From a virus, in the IMG/VR virus record IMGVR_UViG_3300001533_001295, positions 20,773 to 84,772 of that record: DNA of 64,000 nt; one strand, 5' to 3'. The notes under the pieces are model-generated. The model did no database searches. It was not told where the DNA came from and worked only from the letters and a program-made list of their open reading frames with translations. Below are positions 49,395 to 59,742 of this stretch, piece by piece (the stretch's first letter is position 1; each line of letters starts with the position of its first letter). The translations under genes were made by a program, and so were the position numbers.

Positions 49395-50327
49395 ATGAGT
49401 AATTTTAACTTAACTAAACATTTAGCTAATACTGCGATGCGCAAGCAGGCTTCGCCAATTTTAGGTTTATTGAGGTTAGCAACTAAGGCTAAACCTTTAG
49501 CTAAATCGTTTGCGGTTCCCGCCAGAGCCCCTAAGGCTAATTTAGTTAGCGCTGCAAAAAGCCTTCCTACAGGACCTGTGTCAAGTAAGGCAGTAAACTA
49601 TTTAAATTTTTTAGGCAATGTGCCTAAAGGTGAGAGGTTTATACAAAGGCCATTAGCTAACGCATATAGGTTAGGTACGTTAGATGGTATTCCTCTCATG
49701 CGCAGAATTAATCAAGGAATAATTGGATTAACAGCGTATGGTTTAGGCTCGGAAGCGAACAAAGCTTATAAAAACATAAACCGCTCCGTAGATTCTCTAG
49801 CTGATGGTTTAGTTAAGTTACCTTATTTAAGAAATGAAGAAGCAGCCAATATAACTCGTGAGAATTTACATGGCTTAAAAAGAGATCTGATGTTTGATCA
49901 AACTTTAGGTGCTTTAAAAAGAAAATATTTCGATAGAGAAAGCAGTGAAAGACAGCGTCAAATAGACGCTTTAACTAGACGCTTAGCGCTTGAAGGCGTC
50001 AGTAGAGATGTGCATGCAGTTAGCAGTCCTACGGCAGTACAAACTGTTATAAATAACAGAAATGCGTATGCTGCTGCAGTAAATCGAATATCAGATGTGC
50101 CTAAACAAATAGTTCCTAAACCGAAAAGTACGCCTCAGTTAGGTTTAGACATGTATAGAGATTTAGTAAGCTTACCTAAAGGTCCACCTACTTCCGTAGA
50201 GAGAATACTGAGTAATCGATTAAATCCTATAATTCAACGATTTCCAGATGTTGATAGAGAGAAACTCAAAGACAACACTATTATGGCTTACTATCTATAC
50301 CAGTTGGCTAACAGTGTAGGTGAGTAA
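49395..50327 (+). CDS. Virion-type protein
   Basis: 310 residues, basic, helical, with a front rich in Ala/Lys/Pro (MRKQASPILGLLRLATKAKP). Directly abuts the next ATG. No recognised domain; virion placement inferred from neighbours. Confidence 0.6.
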   Translation: MSNFNLTKHLANTAMRKQASPILGLLRLATKAKPLAKSFAVPARAPKANLVSAAKSLPTGPVSSKAVNYLNFLGNVPKGERFIQRPLANAYRLGTLDGIPLMRRINQGIIGLTAYGLGSEANKAYKNINRSVDSLADGLVKLPYLRNEEAANITRENLHGLKRDLMFDQTLGALKRKYFDRESSERQRQIDALTRRLALEGVSRDVHAVSSPTAVQTVINNRNAYAAAVNRISDVPKQIVPKPKSTPQLGLDMYRDLVSLPKGPPTSVERILSNRLNPIIQRFPDVDREKLKDNTIMAYYLYQLANSVGE

Positions 50328-51041
50328 ATGCCTTATAAATCCGAAGCCCAGAGAAAATACTTTAACGCAAATAGAGCTAAGCTCGAGGCTGAGGGCGTTG
50401 ACGTAGATGAGTGGAATCAGTTGAGTAAGGGTAAGAAGCTAACTAAAAAAGTTAAAGACAAAGAGGCAAACGAGCTAAACCAAAATATCACTTTAAATCA
50501 ACTAAAATCAGTTAAATCTGACTCTGATGTAGGCGATTACTCTTCTAAGAACTACAAATTACAGCAGTTAGTCAGTAAGTATCCAGACCAATTTATTGTC
50601 GATAGCGACGACGGTAAGTATCCTGGAATTACACATACGCCTACTGGTTTTAGGTTTCATACAACCAGAGAGATGGCAGATAGTATATTAAGTAAGCGAT
50701 CTAGTAGTAAACTTGTACACTACTTTAAGCAAGCTAAGTCTAAAGCTTGGCAAACGTCTGAAGGAAAATCAGACGCTGGCGGATTGAATGATAAAGGTCG
50801 AGCCAGCTTAAAAGCTGAAGGCCAGAATATACAGGCTCCGGTTACAGAAGATAAGCCAACCGGATCTAGAGCAAAAAGACGTAGCAGTTTTTGCGCTAGG
50901 TCAGATGGTCAACGTAAGATGCACAATATAGACTGCTCTAAAGACCCCGATAAGAGGATCTGTAAAGCTCGTCGACGGTGGAAGTGTAGTTCGGAAATTT
51001 TAAGTAAGTTTTCAAACTATTTAAAAAACAATAACGGTTAA
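50328..51041 (+). CDS. Conserved phage protein, GGLNxKGR motif
   Basis: 237 residues. The front MPYKSEAQRKYFNA is common in phage structural-region proteins. The C-terminal part has the pattern SEGKSDAGGLNDKGRASL, then RRSSFCARSDGQ and KDPDKRICKARRRWKC, a recurrent phage domain of unknown function (DUF6321-like by memory). Likely virion or DNA-associated given its many basic residues. Confidence 0.65.
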   Translation: MPYKSEAQRKYFNANRAKLEAEGVDVDEWNQLSKGKKLTKKVKDKEANELNQNITLNQLKSVKSDSDVGDYSSKNYKLQQLVSKYPDQFIVDSDDGKYPGITHTPTGFRFHTTREMADSILSKRSSSKLVHYFKQAKSKAWQTSEGKSDAGGLNDKGRASLKAEGQNIQAPVTEDKPTGSRAKRRSSFCARSDGQRKMHNIDCSKDPDKRICKARRRWKCSSEILSKFSNYLKNNNG

Positions 51042-51045
51042 AATA

Positions 51046-52464
51046 ATGGCTAACGCAAGCTTAAATTATTTAAGTAAAGTATCTTTTGACAATAATGACT
51101 ACTACAGTCAAGTAAGTAACTTCGTTTCAAACGCTTACGACAGATCTAAAGACACAATTAGAGGTTTAGGTAGGCAAGCTGTAGGTACGCTATACCCTGA
51201 AATTAATGAGGCAGCCGCTGCGCTAGAAAAATACAAACAAAGAGCTTCTCAGTTAAAAGAGAGAGCTAAAGACTCAGCTCCGGCAGCTGGGATAGGGGTC
51301 GGCGCTGGCGCTATAGGTTCGTTGCTATCAGGCGGAAGTCCCGGTAGAGCTCTTTATCAAGGAGCAGCTACAGGATTAGGCGCAGGTTTAGGTTATTTAG
51401 GCTCTAGGTACGCCACGCCTGCTTTGCAGGGCGTATTAAGTGATGAGTACAAAGATTATGCAAACTATCTTAAATACGTCTTACCTGCTGTAGGTGGCGG
51501 ATTAGGTTATATGGCTACTAGAGGTAAGACGGCGGCTTCTAACTTTAATAGGCCGCCTGCTGTAGAGGCTCCGGAAGGTTTACTAGCTTACAACGCAAGA
51601 CTTAAGCAAGAAGCTAAAGAAAATCTTCGACAAATGAACGAAGAATACTCAGCTAATTTAATTCGTAATCTGAGAAACGCTGAAGTTCCAGGAACACCTA
51701 TGTCTGCGATTCGGCCTAATAAAGCAGACTATCATGCGGGAATGCGTCAGCTTGCCGACGAAATAGGCGTCAGTGTTCCTAAATACAGAAGACTTAGTCC
51801 GAAAGAGATAGCGAGTAGGCGTTATGACATAGGAAGACGCAGATTACTTAATAACACTCGCACTTTTATAAGCGATGTTAAAGATGTTGTAGGCGATGTT
51901 AAAGATAAGGCTGTAGCTGAAACATTGGGAAGAGGAGATCTATATGGAACAGGGCCTTATATTTCCGACGCTAAAAGAGAAGAAATTGATGATGCGATCG
52001 GACAAGCAGCTAACGAAAAAACATTTAGAGAACAGGCAGCTAAAGCTGACGAACGACTAGCGAAAGCCAAGCTAAAACCCGAATCTGCGAAACCTCCGGC
52101 AAAAACTGAACCCGCAGCAAAAATGCCGCCGTTAGATAAGTATCAAGAGCTTACTAATCTATTGGCATTAGCTGGAGCCGGAGGTGTAGCTGGTGCTTCG
52201 TTAGGTGGTTTAGTTGGTTATGGCGACGGTAATGCTTTAGGTGGAGCAACTAGGGGAGCCATCATAGGTACATCCTCTGGTGCGGGCCTAGGTTTAGGTA
52301 ACACTTTAGCAAATAAAATAATATCAGGGTTACCCGCTGAAAGTAGCCCGTTGACTACTAACCTATTAAGATTAGGTTTACCGGCAGCTGGCTTAGGTTC
52401 TGGTTTTTACTTATCTAGCGCTTTAACCAAGCCTAAAAAAAGTAAAAAGAAAAAGTCCGATTAG
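51046..52464 (+). CDS. Large glycine-zipper virion-type protein
   Basis: 472 residues. Two Gly/Ala-rich hydrophobic regions (about 88-160 and 375-455) flank a charged helical middle with a Lys/Pro/Glu stretch. Ends with a very basic tail (PKKSKKKKSD). Same design as 48281, 52490 and 55333. Probably an internal virion or ejection protein; inference. Confidence 0.6.
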   Translation: MANASLNYLSKVSFDNNDYYSQVSNFVSNAYDRSKDTIRGLGRQAVGTLYPEINEAAAALEKYKQRASQLKERAKDSAPAAGIGVGAGAIGSLLSGGSPGRALYQGAATGLGAGLGYLGSRYATPALQGVLSDEYKDYANYLKYVLPAVGGGLGYMATRGKTAASNFNRPPAVEAPEGLLAYNARLKQEAKENLRQMNEEYSANLIRNLRNAEVPGTPMSAIRPNKADYHAGMRQLADEIGVSVPKYRRLSPKEIASRRYDIGRRRLLNNTRTFISDVKDVVGDVKDKAVAETLGRGDLYGTGPYISDAKREEIDDAIGQAANEKTFREQAAKADERLAKAKLKPESAKPPAKTEPAAKMPPLDKYQELTNLLALAGAGGVAGASLGGLVGYGDGNALGGATRGAIIGTSSGAGLGLGNTLANKIISGLPAESSPLTTNLLRLGLPAAGLGSGFYLSSALTKPKKSKKKKSD

Positions 52465-52489
52465 TTTTCTATTAACGTAGGAATTTGTT

Positions 52490-53023
52490 ATGCGTAAAAA
52501 ATCTGATATGTCTAGTTTACTTGCTAAAGCGTACCTAGATGAGCAAGCTAGGCAAGGTGAGTTTACTTCGCCAACAACTCTTGAAGCACCGGCTGGTTTA
52601 CCTCCGGCTGCTATGGTGCAAGGTGATGGAGGATACGCTGATAAGATTAACCAGAGATTGCTTGCACTCTCACCACAAGGTAGCGGAGGAGCTGCATCGC
52701 AGTACGACCGCAGGCAAATGATCGAAGCCATTAAATCTTTAGCCAGGAGTAGCGCATTACCGGTCGGTGGTTCGGCTGCCGTAGGTGGTCTGTTGGGTGC
52801 GCTTGGTGGTAACGTAGGAACTGCCGCCTCTAGAGCAACCGGAGCTGGTTTAGGTGCTGCTGCTGGTATGGGAGCGCAACAGCTACTTCAGAATGTTAAC
52901 TTAGATAATCCTTATTTAAGCCCTGAAGTCATTAGGTCGATCTTGCCTTATTTAGGTGCTGGTGTAGGTTATGGCGGAGCCGCTTTAGTTAACCCTAAGC
53001 GCCGCCGACGTGATGAAGACTAG
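52490..53023 (+). CDS. Glycine-zipper virion-type protein
   Basis: 177 residues; polar front, then Gly-zipper stretches near 88-125 and 150-165 and a basic end (NPKRRRRDED). Companion of 51046 in layout. Confidence 0.58.
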   Translation: MRKKSDMSSLLAKAYLDEQARQGEFTSPTTLEAPAGLPPAAMVQGDGGYADKINQRLLALSPQGSGGAASQYDRRQMIEAIKSLARSSALPVGGSAAVGGLLGALGGNVGTAASRATGAGLGAAAGMGAQQLLQNVNLDNPYLSPEVIRSILPYLGAGVGYGGAALVNPKRRRRDED

Positions 53024-53044
53024 CACTACACCTAACTAAGTAAC

Positions 53045-54034
53045 ATGGCTAGACCAGCTTACGATTTTAATTACGTAATTAAGTTTGACCCGCGAAGACA
53101 ACCTACATGGCGGTACGAGCGGGTCCAAAAATTAATAACAGATCGTAAGCCAGTACATGCGCAGCGCGATGACAAGTACATCCGCAAGCTGCGCAAGATG
53201 TATATCGAGCGTAACAACTACAGCGCTAGTGACATCGCAGAGTACGACTCTAGAGCTTACCTGGCCGCTAAGTACAAAGAACTTTGGTTAGCCGACCGTA
53301 TCTTTAGTTCAGGTCGCTCAGATCGCACCAGGTTCGGCGTAGAGGCCATGTTACTGGCTCGTATGTCCGACGAAGCCATAGCTGAGCAGTCTGGCGTAAC
53401 ACCTGAGACTGTCAGTGTGTACGAGAAGCTTTTCTTTAACGTAAGAGACAGGTTAGACAACAAGAACTACATAGCTAGTGAAGTATTAGGTAACGCCTTT
53501 ATGGCGGGTCTATCTAATAAGTCTATGGAGCTGACGGCTAAATATTTTGGTTATTTTGGGGGACCGCTAATCTTAGAGCTTATACTAGACGCTTTTGATG
53601 GAAGTATTGAAGCGCCCACAGAATCTAGAGATATGGGTGATTGGTTATCTAGGCAGTACAAGTTAAGGTTAGGAACTCAGAGCGTCGTAGCTTCTACTTT
53701 CTTTGATCCGACTAACTATAACGTCCGAACACTGTTTGAGTCTTATCACAACATTTTGTCGCTTCAGCAGCGTGATTTATCTTCTCAGGGTGATGATAAT
53801 ATAATCAATAAAGCGCTACAGACGTTCCTAAATGTACAACATGTACCTGTTGGTCACGAAGCCGATAAATTGCTAGAAGCACAGTTTAAAGATTATTCTA
53901 CAGAAGTAATACCTAGAGTTTCGCAGAAACTCCAGATAAGCCGAGGTGATTCGGTAGAACTGATTGACAAGTTTACTTCGCCAAATTGGAAGTCACCTAA
54001 GAACAGAAAATCCGAAGATGGCCCAAGTAATTAG
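53045..54034 (+). CDS. Helix-turn-helix protein, possible small terminase-like
   Basis: 329 residues. Residues ~100-135 form a helix-turn-helix (MSDEAIAEQSGVTPETVSVY) followed by EKLFFNVRDRL, a combination I associate with phage packaging or structural-region proteins. The rest is helical. The next gene starts inside its end. Small terminase is a guess; no large terminase is in the window. Confidence 0.55.
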   Translation: MARPAYDFNYVIKFDPRRQPTWRYERVQKLITDRKPVHAQRDDKYIRKLRKMYIERNNYSASDIAEYDSRAYLAAKYKELWLADRIFSSGRSDRTRFGVEAMLLARMSDEAIAEQSGVTPETVSVYEKLFFNVRDRLDNKNYIASEVLGNAFMAGLSNKSMELTAKYFGYFGGPLILELILDAFDGSIEAPTESRDMGDWLSRQYKLRLGTQSVVASTFFDPTNYNVRTLFESYHNILSLQQRDLSSQGDDNIINKALQTFLNVQHVPVGHEADKLLEAQFKDYSTEVIPRVSQKLQISRGDSVELIDKFTSPNWKSPKNRKSEDGPSN

Positions 54035-54380
54035 TATTTCAACTTCTAATAAACTAATGGACGCTGTCGACAAGGTGTGCGACCTTGTCGATTCAGGCAT
54101 GTCTCCAACTGAAGCTACCGTTAAGATAGCCAAAGATCTGAGCTTAACTAAGCATCAGACGGATCTACTCGGTCGGGGCTACAACGCTGGGGCTATCAAC
54201 ACGCAGCGTATGGAAGGCAAGTCTTTTGAAGAGAAGTTTGCTTCCGTACCTATTGTTGATTTAAGTAAAGTACAAGAAGCTCTCTTCAGTAATACTCCTA
54301 AGACGTCATTTGTCTGCGGCGTACACTCTATGTACAGCCAGCCTTATAACTCATCCAGCAAATTACATATCCGGTACTAA
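54018..54380 (+). CDS. Unknown small virion-region protein
   Basis: 120 residues from ATG 54018, 17 bases inside the previous gene. Helical front (TSNKLMDAVDKVCDLVDSGM), an EATVKIAKDLSLTKHQ segment that looks like a helix-turn-helix, and a polar tail. One base before the next ATG. Confidence 0.55.
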   Translation: MAQVISISTSNKLMDAVDKVCDLVDSGMSPTEATVKIAKDLSLTKHQTDLLGRGYNAGAINTQRMEGKSFEEKFASVPIVDLSKVQEALFSNTPKTSFVCGVHSMYSQPYNSSSKLHIRY

Positions 54381-54381
54381 T

Positions 54382-55323
54382 ATGGTCGCTGCAGATTATT
54401 TCGATAAGAAAGCTCAAGCTAAAGCTAAGTTGGCTCAGCTTAAAGAAATCGTTAGAGAGTGCGAAAAAGCAGAAACCGAGGTGTCTCTAAAGGTAGCTAA
54501 GTTTATCGAAAAGGTCCGCTCTAAGTACGCTCGACAGGACGAACGCTTAACTCGTCTGTGTGAGTACCGCAATTTTGCTTTAAACAAACTATCTTCAGTA
54601 GCTGTGAAGTTAGTCGACAACGCCGCCATAGATACTTTAAGCCCGCTTAGACTTGAGAAGTACTTTAAGTTTGCCGAAGACGGAACTCCTTGCGGCTGTC
54701 AATTAGCGGTTGAACCTAAGAGCGAGAGTCTTCAAGAAGACTTAGAAGACGTCGACAACTCTGTTAAAGACTGGGCTGACAAAGAAAAAGAGCTGCCTGC
54801 TAAAGCGGTAATCATTCATCGGCAAATTCAGATTATGATGCCAGGACCAGCTAAAAAGAAAGCTATGGTTCTTAGCTTACCTGGCGTAACTTCTGAAGAT
54901 ATTATCGACGAAGAAATAGCTAAGTTTGCTGCGATGGGCGTTCCGGCCGGTATGATCGCTGGAAGTTTTTTAAAGACTAGTCCATCTGATTCGGGCTCTA
55001 GTAATTTTAGGGATTCTGTAGAAGAACATAAGCTCAGGCTGAATGATCCTAACCATGAGAACAAGCTCAGAGCTATAAGAGCTCAGGGTATGTTAAATGA
55101 GCTTTTGACTACAGACGATATTATTAAAAGCTACGCTCCAGATGAAGTTGCTTTAGTTTTCAATGAGCTAGCTAGAACAGCGCCAAACACGTTGTCCAAC
55201 ATGGGACTTCTTAGAGCTAATCTTCGTAGAGGTCTGCAAGGTAACTTAAGCCCATTTGAGGCAAAAGAACTTGTAACTATGGATCGACTAGCAGGTAAGT
55301 CGCCATCTGCTCCTTCTAATTAA
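54382..55323 (+). CDS. Coiled-coil virion-region protein
   Basis: 313 residues from ATG 54382. Residues 8-70 are a long charged helix (KKAQAKAKLAQLKEIVRECE and on), followed by a CGC, an acidic linker and several helices. No membrane segment. Could bridge head components; function unknown. Confidence 0.6.
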   Translation: MVAADYFDKKAQAKAKLAQLKEIVRECEKAETEVSLKVAKFIEKVRSKYARQDERLTRLCEYRNFALNKLSSVAVKLVDNAAIDTLSPLRLEKYFKFAEDGTPCGCQLAVEPKSESLQEDLEDVDNSVKDWADKEKELPAKAVIIHRQIQIMMPGPAKKKAMVLSLPGVTSEDIIDEEIAKFAAMGVPAGMIAGSFLKTSPSDSGSSNFRDSVEEHKLRLNDPNHENKLRAIRAQGMLNELLTTDDIIKSYAPDEVALVFNELARTAPNTLSNMGLLRANLRRGLQGNLSPFEAKELVTMDRLAGKSPSAPSN

Positions 55324-55332
55324 ATTATAAAA

Positions 55333-56652
55333 ATGTCTGACGTTAACTTAGATAGTATTAAAAAGTTAGCTAAAGTTTACGCTGCGCATTATGACGTTAG
55401 GCGTCAGCTTAATGCTGATGTTTCGTCTAAGTTCTCTAGATTAAATAAAGAGTTACATAAAACAGCTAACCCTGCTCCAGTAGTCGGTGGTGGTATTTTA
55501 GATAATCTAAAGCAGATTTTAGGATCTACCGGACTTAGCCTAGATAATCCTTTACACACAGCTATTATCGGCAGCTTATTGGCTGGTTCGGCTGGCGCTG
55601 TAGGCTCTTTCCGAAGACCAGCTTCTTCTCGCATGACTGGGGTAGATGCAAGTGTAGCTGCGGGTTTAGGTGGAATATTAGGTTTATCGGCTCCCATTTT
55701 GTTTAATGCTGTTAAAAATATTAACAGTCAAAATAAAAATATAAGCGCAGCAACTGACACCAAAGGCATAGAAACTAACTTGTCTAAACTAGTTGGCATG
55801 AATCAAAGCCAGCTAATAAATTTAGCTAGAGAGTCAGGTATACAACCTGCGGCATTAATTGAAGCAGTAGGAAACCTTAAACCTACAGATATGGAAACGT
55901 CTCTAGGTGGATTAGGTGACTTTGCTGAAAATGTTTCTAACTATAGACCGCTTACAGCGATGACGGGAGTTGCTTCTGGTGCCCTGCGTTACCGTAATAG
56001 ACCATTTTTTGCTTTAACAAATGCAGGAAAAGCTAAATACTGGAGTAATTTTGATACTAAAAATCCAGCAGTATTTACAGGGCGTCTTAATGCCTGGTTT
56101 AACAGGTCAGGAAGTATTACAGAATCTCAGAAAGCTCTTGTTGATATATTTAGAGAAAACCCTGGCTTTGCTAGATTAGTATCAGGCGATTTAGCTAAGT
56201 CTACAAGTAAAAATCTTCCTAGCACTATAGAAAATTTGCGCAATATTTTGCATTCGAAAAATAACCCTGCTTTAACGGGCGACGTTGCTAGAGACATTAG
56301 AACAGGTTTGAGCGGTCTGCGAAATATACCTGCAGCGACGGTAAATCCTTTCAGTAGTGCAAAAGATTATGCTCAGTTTACTACAGCTGACAGGCTAGCT
56401 AACCCGCAGCACATTCCTGCCCATGCTTTTAAAACAGGACCAGGAGCGACACTCAAGAGAGTGATCTCCAAATCTAAACTTCCACTCGGTATAGGTGGTT
56501 TAGCTCTTTCAGCGGTTTTAGAGCCGGCAATAGTTTCAAGTGCTAGAAAAAGGTTAGCTGATCCTGCTATAAGATCTGCTTTCGGTAACCCCAATCTAAA
56601 TACTGATCAAACTAGAACAATAGAAAGTGCTCTAAGAAACTTTAGCAGATAA
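55333..56652 (+). CDS. Large virion-type protein
   Basis: 439 residues. Helical front, LHKTANPAPVVGG junction (~36-48), a Gly/Ala hydrophobic pair near 78-125, then a long basic Asn/Ser-rich part. Lies directly before the prohead protease, where portal or internal head proteins are common; I see no portal signature. Confidence 0.58.
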   Translation: MSDVNLDSIKKLAKVYAAHYDVRRQLNADVSSKFSRLNKELHKTANPAPVVGGGILDNLKQILGSTGLSLDNPLHTAIIGSLLAGSAGAVGSFRRPASSRMTGVDASVAAGLGGILGLSAPILFNAVKNINSQNKNISAATDTKGIETNLSKLVGMNQSQLINLARESGIQPAALIEAVGNLKPTDMETSLGGLGDFAENVSNYRPLTAMTGVASGALRYRNRPFFALTNAGKAKYWSNFDTKNPAVFTGRLNAWFNRSGSITESQKALVDIFRENPGFARLVSGDLAKSTSKNLPSTIENLRNILHSKNNPALTGDVARDIRTGLSGLRNIPAATVNPFSSAKDYAQFTTADRLANPQHIPAHAFKTGPGATLKRVISKSKLPLGIGGLALSAVLEPAIVSSARKRLADPAIRSAFGNPNLNTDQTRTIESALRNFSR

Positions 56653-56656
56653 TAAA

Positions 56657-58099
56657 ATGGCATTCTTTAAAACAGCTTCGGTGTTCGATTGGCAGGCTAT
56701 GCCTAAGGACACGTCTATACATGTAAAGATAGCTAGTCATGGGCTTTTACCTAATGACGCTTTTGATTTACGTAAAGTAGCTGGCGACCAGTTCGCCCAC
56801 GAAGTTAAACGACTAGAAGGATCGCTACGTAAAGACTGTCATTATGTACACAACATAGCTTTAGGAGCTTTTGAGACAGCCGGACAGAACAGGAACGGAG
56901 ATGCCTGGAACGCCGACGTACTTGCTCGCGATCTACCTACTTACGTAAAGCACGGTAAGTTATTTAGAGAACATAAAAACACAGACAAAGATCCTCACTA
57001 CGGTAGGATCAAGTTTGCGTTTTATGACTACGACAGAGGTTACGGTCGTACGTTATGCGAGTATAACGCTACCGAGTCTGCAGCTAGAGAGCTGGGTGGT
57101 TTAGTAGCAGATAAAGAGCTAAATAAATTAGCTAACGACGGCTACATTCATGTATCTATAGGTACGCATGTCGGTAAGGATGTGTGCGGTATCTGCGGTA
57201 ACGTAGCTACAAAGCGTGCCGAATACTGCACGCCTAAAAATCAAGGCGGTACCTGTGATTTATTTGGTTGTAGAGAAGGATTATGCAAAATTTCCGAAGA
57301 TGGTAGGGTTCAATACGTAGATAATCCTAACAATGTTTTCTATGATCTTAGTTATGTAGAGGTTCCAGCCGATAGAATTGCAGCTGGAGCTGCACTGTTT
57401 GATTTAAATAAAAAAGCATCAGTTTTGGTTCGTCCTAGGTTAGACTTGATAGCTATTAGCGAAGCTGACACAGCTTGGACTACTAAGGTAGCTTCTGTAG
57501 CTGGCAAGTTAGCGCAGATAGAAGAAAGTATTACAGTACCTAAAGACACAGATACGTTAGATAAGCACGCAGCTGTTTGTGCTAGGTTAGGTGATCCTTC
57601 GGCTTCGATAGATATAAAAGGCTTAGTTCACGCTCCGGCTATAGTAAAAAGAGCATGTCTTAAGCGTTTAACCAGTAACAGAGAGTTGCCTAGCGCTAGC
57701 CAATTAGCTAAAGAAGCCGGCTATGATGACGAGACAGCCGCGCAAGCAGACTTACTTAGTATAGGACTATTACCTAAGATCGTTTCATCTGGTTATGTTG
57801 TTGACTTGATTAAGCGATCGGACTTTACCGCACAACCTTTACGTAGTGTCGGCCACTATCTAGAGGCTGTTACTTCGGCTCCCGGCTATAGCTGGGATGA
57901 GAAATCTCTAAAAAAGAGAGCTTTTAAAGCAGCTTTTGAGGAGAGACGTGTTCCGTATGTTAGTAACCTGTTGTCGGAACTTAAGCCTGGCGCGTTAGAT
58001 TCGGCCTTAAACTTTACGGCTATGAAAATTGCTGCAGCTGTGGAAATTTTCGATAAAGACCCTAATGCGTTAAATTTAATAGCGACACCTTCTTGCTAA
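56657..58099 (+). CDS. Probable prohead maturation protease
   Basis: 480 residues. The front 250 residues follow a phage head-protease pattern: NRNGDAWNADVL, LFREHKNTD with His106, YGRIKFAFYD, and later VSIGTHVGKD followed by a zinc-finger pair CGICGN ... YCTPKNQGGTC. The His and Ser (in VSIG) fit the herpes/T4-type protease pair. The C-terminal half is helical. It lies directly before the scaffold-like and capsid genes, as usual for head proteases. Confidence 0.72.
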   Translation: MAFFKTASVFDWQAMPKDTSIHVKIASHGLLPNDAFDLRKVAGDQFAHEVKRLEGSLRKDCHYVHNIALGAFETAGQNRNGDAWNADVLARDLPTYVKHGKLFREHKNTDKDPHYGRIKFAFYDYDRGYGRTLCEYNATESAARELGGLVADKELNKLANDGYIHVSIGTHVGKDVCGICGNVATKRAEYCTPKNQGGTCDLFGCREGLCKISEDGRVQYVDNPNNVFYDLSYVEVPADRIAAGAALFDLNKKASVLVRPRLDLIAISEADTAWTTKVASVAGKLAQIEESITVPKDTDTLDKHAAVCARLGDPSASIDIKGLVHAPAIVKRACLKRLTSNRELPSASQLAKEAGYDDETAAQADLLSIGLLPKIVSSGYVVDLIKRSDFTAQPLRSVGHYLEAVTSAPGYSWDEKSLKKRAFKAAFEERRVPYVSNLLSELKPGALDSALNFTAMKIAAAVEIFDKDPNALNLIATPSC

Positions 58100-58160
58100 T
58101 TATTAGGCTTTTGTTTTAACTTAGATTTAAACCGTCCCCGTTTTTTACGGAGTTTTTTGT

Positions 58161-59285
58161 ATGTCGATTGCTTCAAAGCGGCCCAAGACCGCCTCGATTC
58201 AAGAGCTTCTTGAGGAAGCTTTGCGTTCGAAATCCGCTGCAGATGTTGGTGGCAGCACCTCTAGCCAGGTGAAAGCCCCTAATGAAGACAAGCCTGTGGT
58301 TGAGGGCGAGCGTGCCAAGGAGCATGATGCCGTTAATAAGGAAGTTTACGGTGAAACCGGAACTACTTCCGATTCTTACGAAGCTGCCGAGAGCGGCCAC
58401 CTCAATCCTCCCATGAATTCCTCTAAGGTAGCTCCGGCTGGTGAAGATCCCAAGTCGGAAGATAAAGCTACTTCTCTTCCGTCGGGCATCGACCCAGGTA
58501 CTTCGCTACCTGGTACCGAGCTCGGCGGTTCAACATTAGATGCTACTTCAAAGAAGGTAGCAGCTTGGCGAGATAAAGCCGCTTCTCTTTTTGCGGAGTT
58601 TATTGACGGCGTGAACGAGACCACTGAAACACCTGTCGAAGATAAGACCGCATCCGAGCAGAATTCGGATAGCTCTGTTCAAGAGACAGAAGCTAGTGAT
58701 CTCGGTATTTACGGCGAACTTGCCAACGGCGATCCAGAGCTTGCTAAGGCTGCTTTTGTTCGTGTAACGGAAGAAGTCAATTTGGCTCGGCAGTTTGGAA
58801 TCGACCAAGCCCGTAAGGTTGCTGCTTACCTTGCTAGCGAAGCTGCAGAGATGCAGAAGAATCACAGCAAGAAGGCTAACCAGAAGGTTATCAAGAAGCG
58901 CGCCAACATGAGCCCCGAAGAGGAAGCCATGTTGATGCAGGCTATGCAGCAAGAAGGCGGCGAAGATCCTATGGCTGCTCAAGAGGGCATGGTCCCTGAG
59001 GCAGGTATGGAGGGCGAGCCGGCAGACGAAGAAGCGTTGATAGAAGAAGCGCTTATGGAGCTGGCCGAAGAAATGGGCATGTCGCCTGAGGAACTGACTC
59101 AAATGCTGATGGCAGCTTCGGCTGGCGAAGGCGGTGAGGGCGGTGAGATGGCTGCTGCAGATCCTATGGCTGCCGCTGAGCCTAAGATGGCTGCCGATAA
59201 GCTTCGTAAAGAGGCTAAGGCAAACGTAAAGAAGGAAGCACGCAAGCTTGTTGAAGAGCAAGTAAACCGAGCTCGCCGCAAGTAA
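58161..59285 (+). CDS. Scaffold-like acidic protein
   Basis: 374 residues, strongly acidic and low-complexity in the middle, Met/Glu/Ala-rich near the C-terminus (EEEAMLMQAMQQEGGED) and ending in a basic helix. No globular fold evident. Position between the protease and capsid genes and the composition fit a scaffolding/core protein that is degraded on maturation. High-GC third positions suggest strong expression, as in the capsid genes. Confidence 0.6.
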   Translation: MSIASKRPKTASIQELLEEALRSKSAADVGGSTSSQVKAPNEDKPVVEGERAKEHDAVNKEVYGETGTTSDSYEAAESGHLNPPMNSSKVAPAGEDPKSEDKATSLPSGIDPGTSLPGTELGGSTLDATSKKVAAWRDKAASLFAEFIDGVNETTETPVEDKTASEQNSDSSVQETEASDLGIYGELANGDPELAKAAFVRVTEEVNLARQFGIDQARKVAAYLASEAAEMQKNHSKKANQKVIKKRANMSPEEEAMLMQAMQQEGGEDPMAAQEGMVPEAGMEGEPADEEALIEEALMELAEEMGMSPEELTQMLMAASAGEGGEGGEMAAADPMAAAEPKMAADKLRKEAKANVKKEARKLVEEQVNRARRK

Positions 59286-59319
59286 TCAATTTATTAGTCA
59301 ACCATTATAAGGTTTTAAT

Positions 59320-59742
59320 ATGTCCAAGATTGACCCAACCAAGATGGTCGACCTCGTCAAAGAGGCCAACGACCTTATCAAGGAACTGGAAACTCATTCC
59401 CAAGAGTTAGCTACTAAGCTGGCTAATCTTGAGAGCGAGAACGCTAAAGGTTTGGATGAGATTCCGGCCTTGGTGAATAAGTTGGCATCTATCACTGATG
59501 CCGATGGATCCCCTCTTATCGCTGAGCAGGTTAAGGACAAGTTTATCGCTGGTTTAGCCAAGCGAGCTAACTTGATTAGCGTACTCAACGATATGGCTGA
59601 CCGTTTCGGTGCTCTGTCTAAGAAAGCTAAGGAAAACCGCTCGGAAGAGCTAGGTGGTCCGGCTCACCACAAGCAGGCGTCGATTCATGTTAACTCGACC
59701 TCGGAAATCTACAAGCTTTCGCATGGTCGTGTTTCAATGTAA
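59320..59742 (+). CDS. Small coiled-coil head-region protein
   Basis: 140 residues; the first 65 are heptad-like (LIKELETHSQELATKLANLE), then a loop and polar tail. Codon use matches the capsid genes, so it is probably made in large amounts. Could be a second scaffold or an assembly factor. Confidence 0.58.
   Translation: MSKIDPTKMVDLVKEANDLIKELETHSQELATKLANLESENAKGLDEIPALVNKLASITDADGSPLIAEQVKDKFIAGLAKRANLISVLNDMADRFGALSKKAKENRSEELGGPAHHKQASIHVNSTSEIYKLSHGRVSM

Noticed and set aside
58124-58158. Hairpin near the scaffold gene as a terminator
   Set aside because: The stem CCGT / ACGG has only four pairs and overlaps the ribosome-binding GGAG; too weak to call.
58548-59261. Long open frame on the minus strand (237 codons)
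   Set aside because: It is the shadow of the codon-biased, acidic scaffold-like gene on the plus strand; composition Leu/His/Ser-rich without a ribosome site.
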